This document shows, in pieces, positions 6,883-9,862 of a stretch of 9,862 bases of DNA. Both the position numbers and the translations under genes were made by a program. Positions within the stretch are counted from its first letter, which is position 1. Each line of letters starts with the position of its first letter. The notes beneath the pieces were generated by a model. That model was not told the origin of the DNA and did no database searches. It saw only the letters and a program-made list of their open reading frames with translations. Origin of the DNA: Paracoccaceae bacterium (GTDB lineage Bacteria > Pseudomonadota > Alphaproteobacteria > Rhodobacterales > Rhodobacteraceae); the NCBI GenBank assembly GCA_003511785.1, contig DOIS01000269.1, positions 1 to 9,862 on the forward strand, read 5' to 3'.

Positions 6883-7365
6883 TCACCCCTCGTCCGGCCG
6901 GTCGATCGCCTCTATCCACGGCTTGATGTCAATCACCGGCGTGCCGTCGAATGCGTCGATTGCATCGATTCCGATCTGGCCCGCGCCCACATCCATCGAC
7001 GTGATCCGCACGAGCCCCATGGCCACCGGATTGGGCCGCACCGGCGAGCGCAGGGCAAAGACCCCGCGCGGGCCTTCGGTGTGCCGCGGCGCCTGCCGGA
7101 TCAGGTCGCGCCGCGCCCGGTCCATCCAGTAGAGCACCCAGACCCAACGCCCGACCTCCAGCCCGGCAAGGCCCGCACCATAGCCCGGCGCCAGCACGAT
7201 CCGCGCATCTTAACCGCCCCGCTCGCGCGATTGGGTCAAGTTGCGCGGCGCCTCGCCCGGCGTCCAGCCCGACCGGATATGTCCGATGAAGGCGACCGTT
7301 CCATCCGACCGTGCAGCCGGGTCGAAATCGAGCGCTATTTCACCCTCGCGCTTTTCCTGGGACAT
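6883..7365 (-). pseudogene. trmO: TrmO (TsaA-like) tRNA methyltransferase, interrupted by an in-frame TAA
   Basis: TrmO uses S-adenosylmethionine to add the N6-methyl group to t6A37 of threonine tRNA. The gene starts at ATG 7363-7365, with AGGAGG five bases upstream, and ends at TGA 6883-6885. The reading frame is correct throughout but contains TAA at 7210-7212, codon 52, between SRERGG and DARIVLAPGY. Family features lie on both sides: FIGHIRSGWTPGEAPRNL before the stop, then LYWMDRARRDLI, GVFALRSPVRPNPVAMG and FDGTPVIDIKPW after it. Without the stop the protein would be about 159-160 residues, normal for the short alphaproteobacterial form. IRSGW differs from the IRSPW I would expect. The TAA could be a base change from CAA, AAA or GAA, a three-base insertion, or a sequencing error. 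A GTG at 7195-7197 could in principle restart translation, but that fragment would lack the conserved N-terminus. Confidence 0.83.
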
Positions 7366-7452
7366 AATGCCTCCTCTGCCTCGCCTTTTGCTTCGTATCA
7401 GACGCAATGCCTCGCAATTGTGCAAGCCAGACGGCTATGGCAGTCTCACGAC

Positions 7453-7839
7453 ATGCGCGTGAGCTTCTTCTTCCCGGTTGTTCTCTTGGCTGGCTGCCTG
7501 TTCGACGGCGCAGCGCAATACGGTGGAACCGAAACGACCTGGCGACTGGTCGAGTTGGATGGCGCCCCATTCACGGCCCGGGCGACGCTGACCTTCCCCA
7601 AGCGCGGGCGGATCGGCGGCGCGGCACCCTGCAACGGGTATGGGGCGGACATGGTCGCCTCCTATCCCCTGTTCCGCGCCGAACGCCTGGTCACCACCCG
7701 GGCCGATTGCCCCGCGTTGGATGAGGAGCGCGCCTTCCTCCACGCGCTCGAAGCTGTAAGCCGCGCGACCCGGGACGGCGACACGCTGCTTCTGACCGAC
7801 GGGGATGGACGCGAAATGCTGTTCAAAGCCGACGGCTGA
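7453..7839 (+). CDS. META-domain (HslJ-like) lipoprotein
   Basis: The 128-residue product begins with a short lipoprotein signal, RVSFFFPVVLLAGC. The lipobox LAGC places the acylated Cys at residue 15, so the mature protein should be anchored to a membrane facing the periplasm. The remainder is one META domain: TTWRLVELDGAPF, an LTFPKRGRIGG strand, the hallmark PCNGY, a TTRADCP segment, and the closing strands GDTLLLTDGDGREMLF. The hallmark Cys in PCNGY and the Cys in RADCP may form a disulfide. META domains occur in E. coli HslJ, a heat-shock protein linked to novobiocin resistance, but no biochemical role is established. The ATG at 7453 is chosen because the signal peptide follows at once; I see no clear ribosome site. 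It is divergent from trmO, with an 87-base gap, and its last 17 bases overlap the convergent recO gene. Confidence 0.8.
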   Translation: MRVSFFFPVVLLAGCLFDGAAQYGGTETTWRLVELDGAPFTARATLTFPKRGRIGGAAPCNGYGADMVASYPLFRAERLVTTRADCPALDEERAFLHALEAVSRATRDGDTLLLTDGDGREMLFKADG

Positions 7840-8551
7840 ATGCCTCGACGAAACGCGCGCGCGCCTCAGGCAGGGGTTTGTTGCCCATGGCCGGTGCAAG
7901 GTGATGCTCCAGGAAATGGCCGGTTGTGCGCAGGGCCTCGGCAATCTCGGCATCGGGCGCCGGCCCCTCGCCGCGCAGGCAGGGAGGCAGCGGCAGCATC
8001 CGGCCCGCCCACTCCCCCGCGCCCTGCCGCGAGACCGCCCGCCCCGAGCGCGGCGATACATAGATCAACTCCTCGTTCACGCCCGTGGCCGCGCAGAGGC
8101 TGAGATCGAGCCCGAAACCCATCGCCTCAAGCAACGCCATTTCCCAGCGCAGATAGGCCAATGGCCAGATGTCGTCCTGACCCAGAAGGTCGAGAAGCTG
8201 CTCGCTCCGGCGATAGAGGGTCTCATGCGCCGCGCGTTCGGGAAGGCAGAAAACCAGCAGCCCGGTCACCGCGTTGAGCCCGGCCAGCGCCAGCCGCCCC
8301 GACAGCGCGGCTGCCGCGCGCGAACGCAGCGGCTCGACCGTAAAGCTCCCGATATGGTCCTCGAGCCTGGCCTTCCAGACCACGTCAAGCTGGGCGCCCG
8401 GTTGCAGGATCGGCGCGATCTTGCGACTGGCCCCGCCACGCACCACGCCCGCGTGGCGCCCGTGTTTCTCGGTAAAAAGCTCGATGATCGCCGCGGTCTC
8501 GCCGTGGCGGCGCATGGAAAGAAGAATGCCCTGATCGCGCCATTCCAGCAT
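7823..8551 (-). CDS. recO: DNA repair protein RecO
   Basis: RecO works with RecR and RecF in recombinational repair: it binds single-stranded DNA, displaces or bypasses SSB, and helps load RecA at gaps. The 242-residue product has the usual length. The N-terminal OB-fold domain (about residues 1-80) begins MLEWRDQGILLSMRRHGE and contains VVRGGASRK, a basic segment typical of the family. A helical C-terminal domain follows, with LAYLRWEMALLEAMGFGLDL and then SLCAATG. Only that isolated cysteine is present there, so the four-Cys zinc cluster seen in some bacterial RecO proteins is absent, as in many proteobacteria. The ATG at 8549-8551 gives the expected N-terminus. recO is often found near era or pdxJ, but none of these genes is in this window. 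Its 3' end overlaps the convergent META-domain gene by 17 bases. Confidence 0.93.
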   Translation of the reverse strand: MLEWRDQGILLSMRRHGETAAIIELFTEKHGRHAGVVRGGASRKIAPILQPGAQLDVVWKARLEDHIGSFTVEPLRSRAAAALSGRLALAGLNAVTGLLVFCLPERAAHETLYRRSEQLLDLLGQDDIWPLAYLRWEMALLEAMGFGLDLSLCAATGVNEELIYVSPRSGRAVSRQGAGEWAGRMLPLPPCLRGEGPAPDAEIAEALRTTGHFLEHHLAPAMGNKPLPEARARFVEAFSRRL

Positions 8552-8649
8552 GGCGATTGCTAGCCTGGGTCGGCCGGGCTGGCAAGAGCCACGGAACCCC
8601 CGGGCGGGGCCAGGCGTTGCCGCTCAAATCTTCTCATACCGGAGACCAT

Positions 8650-9120
8650 ATGCGACCGCTACTCGCCCTTGCCGCCCTGTCCGCCTGCCTCGCCGCCCCG
8701 TTGGCGGCGCAGCCTGTGTCCGACGGGTTCCAAGTTCTCGACCACGAAGAACATGGGCCTTACCTGGCCGGGCCGAACGGCCGTCCTGTCTATGTCTTCC
8801 TCACCACCGGGCGCGGCGGCGACGGGCTGCCCCCCTTGGAAAGCTGCACCCAGCGCTGCCTTGAAGAGTGGCCGCTGATCGTGGCCGAAGAGACGCCCGA
8901 GGGCGGACCGAACGTGCCCGCCGAGCTGTTCGGGACGGTTTCGCACCGAGGAAAGGACGTGTTGACCTATGGCGGCCGTCCGCTCTTCACCTTTGCGCTG
9001 GAGGATGGCGATCTGGTCCCCGACGGGCACGCTGTCCATACCTGGGGCGGCTGGTGGGCGCTGGTGCGGCCCGACGGGATGCCGATCCGCACTGGAATCA
9101 TGCCGAACTCGGTGGACTAG
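8650..9120 (+). CDS. Secreted COG4315 (Lipoprotein_15-type) repeat protein
   Basis: The 156-residue product is exported: MRPLLALAALSACLAAPLAAQ is a signal peptide, most likely cut after LAA near residue 21. LSAC at residues 10-13 resembles a lipobox, but a Cys at position 13 leaves a very short signal, so lipidation is less likely. The mature part has two copies of the family's short repeat. The first runs from GPYLAGPNGRPVYVF to SCTQRCLEEWPL (about residues 38-77). The second runs from VLTYGGRPLFTF through HAVHTWGGWWALVRPDG (about 105-147). The SCTQRCLEEW segment has the paired Cys common in this family. Function is unknown; members are small periplasmic or surface proteins. The start is the ATG at 8650, with GGAG at 8641-8644 five bases upstream; an in-frame ATG-like start at 8557 would bury the signal peptide and is not credible. 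The gene is divergent from recO, 98 bases away, and its stop overlaps that of the DUF1491 gene. Confidence 0.83.
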   Translation: MRPLLALAALSACLAAPLAAQPVSDGFQVLDHEEHGPYLAGPNGRPVYVFLTTGRGGDGLPPLESCTQRCLEEWPLIVAEETPEGGPNVPAELFGTVSHRGKDVLTYGGRPLFTFALEDGDLVPDGHAVHTWGGWWALVRPDGMPIRTGIMPNSVD

Positions 9121-9446
9121 GACAGCCCCTCCTCGTCCAGCAGGTGACGGCCCTGCCTGTCCTCGACCTCGATCACCCAGAGATCGGGGTCGAATCCCTG
9201 TTGACGGCGGATGGCGGCGTCTACCTCGGCCTCGGGGCCCTGGCTTAGTGTGATCCACTGATGCCCGCCAGTCTCGAGATCGAAACCGCGTTGGAACAGG
9301 CGGGCTCGCCCGTCCAGAGTGTTGAGCTTGACCATCACCGCGCCGGCGTCGTTGTCCCCATGCGCTGTGACAAAGGCGGGGATCGCCGCCAGCCGGAGCC
9401 GCGTGAGATAGGCCTGCACCCAGAAGGAGGTGACGAGGCCGCTCAT
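9117..9446 (-). CDS. DUF1491 family protein
   Basis: This is a 109-residue soluble protein of unknown function, of a type found in alphaproteobacteria, with the expected length for the family. It has no signal peptide or membrane segment. Recognisable pieces are LTSFWVQAYLTRLRL-like content near the N-terminus (seen here as TSFWVQAYLTRLRLAAIPAF), GDNDAGAVMVKLNTLDGRA, RLFQRGFD, the basic/aromatic WITLS block, EAEVDAAIRRQQGFDPDLWVIEVED and RQGRHLLDEEGL at the end. These match my memory of the family. The ATG at 9444-9446 gives the right N-terminus, though no good ribosome site is visible. It lies downstream of paaI on the same strand, 151 bases away, with two hairpins between them, so it may have its own promoter. 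Nothing in the neighbourhood suggests a role. Confidence 0.75.
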   Translation of the reverse strand: MSGLVTSFWVQAYLTRLRLAAIPAFVTAHGDNDAGAVMVKLNTLDGRARLFQRGFDLETGGHQWITLSQGPEAEVDAAIRRQQGFDPDLWVIEVEDRQGRHLLDEEGLS

Positions 9447-9487
9447 CGCCAGGCGGCCGGGGCAAGAATTGAGTATGGGCTTTTCGG

Positions 9488-9545
9488 GCTTTCCGTCGGC
9501 CGGGGAACATGTCGGAAAGCGCGAAGGGCCGGCCCGAGGCTTCGC
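9488..9545. other. Two back-to-back inverted repeats between paaI and the DUF1491 gene
   Basis: GCTTTCCG (9488-9495) pairs with CGGAAAGC (9513-9520), and directly next to it GCGAAG (9521-9526) pairs with CTTCGC (9540-9545). The second loop includes most of the palindrome GGGCCGGCCC (9526-9535). The pair lies about 55-110 bases beyond the paaI stop on the minus strand and could mark the end of that transcript, although no T run follows. The rest of the 151-base gap shows nothing recognisable. Confidence 0.3.
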
Positions 9546-9597
9546 CCACCCGCCCGAAGACCAGACGACGCAGCGGTTGCGCGCGGGCCGAAGGAAC

Positions 9598-9862
9598 TCA
9601 TTTCGCGTCCTCGTCGAAGACCTGCCCCTTGACTGTCCGCGACAAGCCGCGAAACACTGCGACCTTGCGCCCGTCTTCGCCTGTCACGGTGACGTCATAG
9701 ACACCCGAGCGCCCCTGCTTCGCTGTCTCCACCGCGTTCGCGGTAAGCCGTTCACCGGGCTGGCCCGGCGCCAGGAAGGTGATCTGGTTCTCCTGCGCGA
9801 CGGTCACTGTGTTGTAACTGTTGCAGGCGAAGGCGAAGGCGCTATCGGCCAGCGTGAAGATA
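9598..9862 (-). CDS. paaI: Hydroxyphenylacetyl-CoA thioesterase PaaI (5' end missing)
   Basis: PaaI is a hotdog-fold thioesterase of the phenylacetate pathway that hydrolyses hydroxylated phenylacetyl-CoA esters, freeing CoA from dead-end intermediates. The gene runs off the right edge; 87 codons and the TGA stop are visible, and roughly 50-60 N-terminal residues are missing. The visible part begins IFTLADSAFAFACNSYN, which holds the catalytic Asp and the following Asn-containing helix end of the PaaI family. It continues TVAQENQITFLAPGQPGERL, then AVETAKQGRSGVYDVTV and VAVFRGLSRTVKG, the typical last strand. Other paa genes, if present, would lie upstream on the minus strand, beyond the window. 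Within the hotdog superfamily a generic acyl-CoA thioesterase is the main alternative, but the block following the catalytic Asp strongly favours PaaI. Confidence 0.88.
   Translation of the reverse strand, partial: IFTLADSAFAFACNSYNTVTVAQENQITFLAPGQPGERLTANAVETAKQGRSGVYDVTVTGEDGRKVAVFRGLSRTVKGQVFDEDAK

Noticed and set aside
7210..7212. Stop-codon recoding in trmO
   Set aside because: TAA is not a known recoding stop in this group, there is no selenocysteine or pyrrolysine context, and other genes in the window use TAG and TGA as ordinary stops.
8659..9549. Minus-strand open frame covering the secreted repeat protein and the DUF1491 gene
   Set aside because: It runs against two recognisable genes in other frames, and its sequence is Arg/Gly/Pro-rich noise.

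Overview
The window is a GC-rich (roughly two-thirds G+C), gene-dense stretch of chromosome. Product types, codon use and gene content point to an alphaproteobacterium of the Rhodobacterales (Roseobacter/Rhodobacter type). The strongest markers are a long-form (2S)-methylsuccinyl-CoA dehydrogenase of the ethylmalonyl-CoA pathway, a DUF1491 protein, a small META-domain lipoprotein and a paaI gene. This assignment rests on protein features, since there is no rRNA gene or other direct marker.

Layout, left to right. (1) 1-1452 (+): 3' part of a metal-dependent amidohydrolase of the YtcJ/Amidohydrolase_3 type, cut by the window edge. (2) 1452-2310 (+): a CobW/COG0523-type G3E GTPase that overlaps the amidohydrolase stop and is interrupted by two single-base frame changes. 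(3) 2319-4025 (-): an iron-type ABC transporter permease with two fused permease halves. Upstream of it, 4123-4890 (-), lies a TauE/SafE-type membrane protein, with a short direct repeat in the gap. (4) 5035-6726 (+): mcd, transcribed divergently from the TauE/SafE gene. (5) 6727-6882: a compact non-coding patch holding a perfect hairpin, a second copy of the extreme 3' end of mcd and a REP-like hairpin. (6) 6883-7365 (-): trmO, broken by an in-frame TAA. (7) 7453-7839 (+): META-domain lipoprotein, convergent with recO (7823-8551, -). (8) 8650-9120 (+): secreted COG4315-type repeat protein whose stop overlaps that of the convergent DUF1491 gene (9117-9446, -). (9) 9598-9862 (-): 3' part of paaI, running off the right edge.

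Most genes are housekeeping or ordinary metabolic genes on alternating strands. Functional links visible here are few. The amidohydrolase and GTPase look translationally coupled, which suggests a metal-delivery partner. mcd indicates acetyl-CoA assimilation by the ethylmalonyl-CoA pathway, and paaI indicates phenylacetate catabolism beyond the right edge. I see no phage, insertion sequence, CRISPR array, defence locus, tRNA or rRNA, and no convincing undescribed system. The points most worth a second look are three coding disruptions in two genes (true decay or sequencing error) and the duplicated mcd tail. No stretch longer than about 160 bases lacks a gene.
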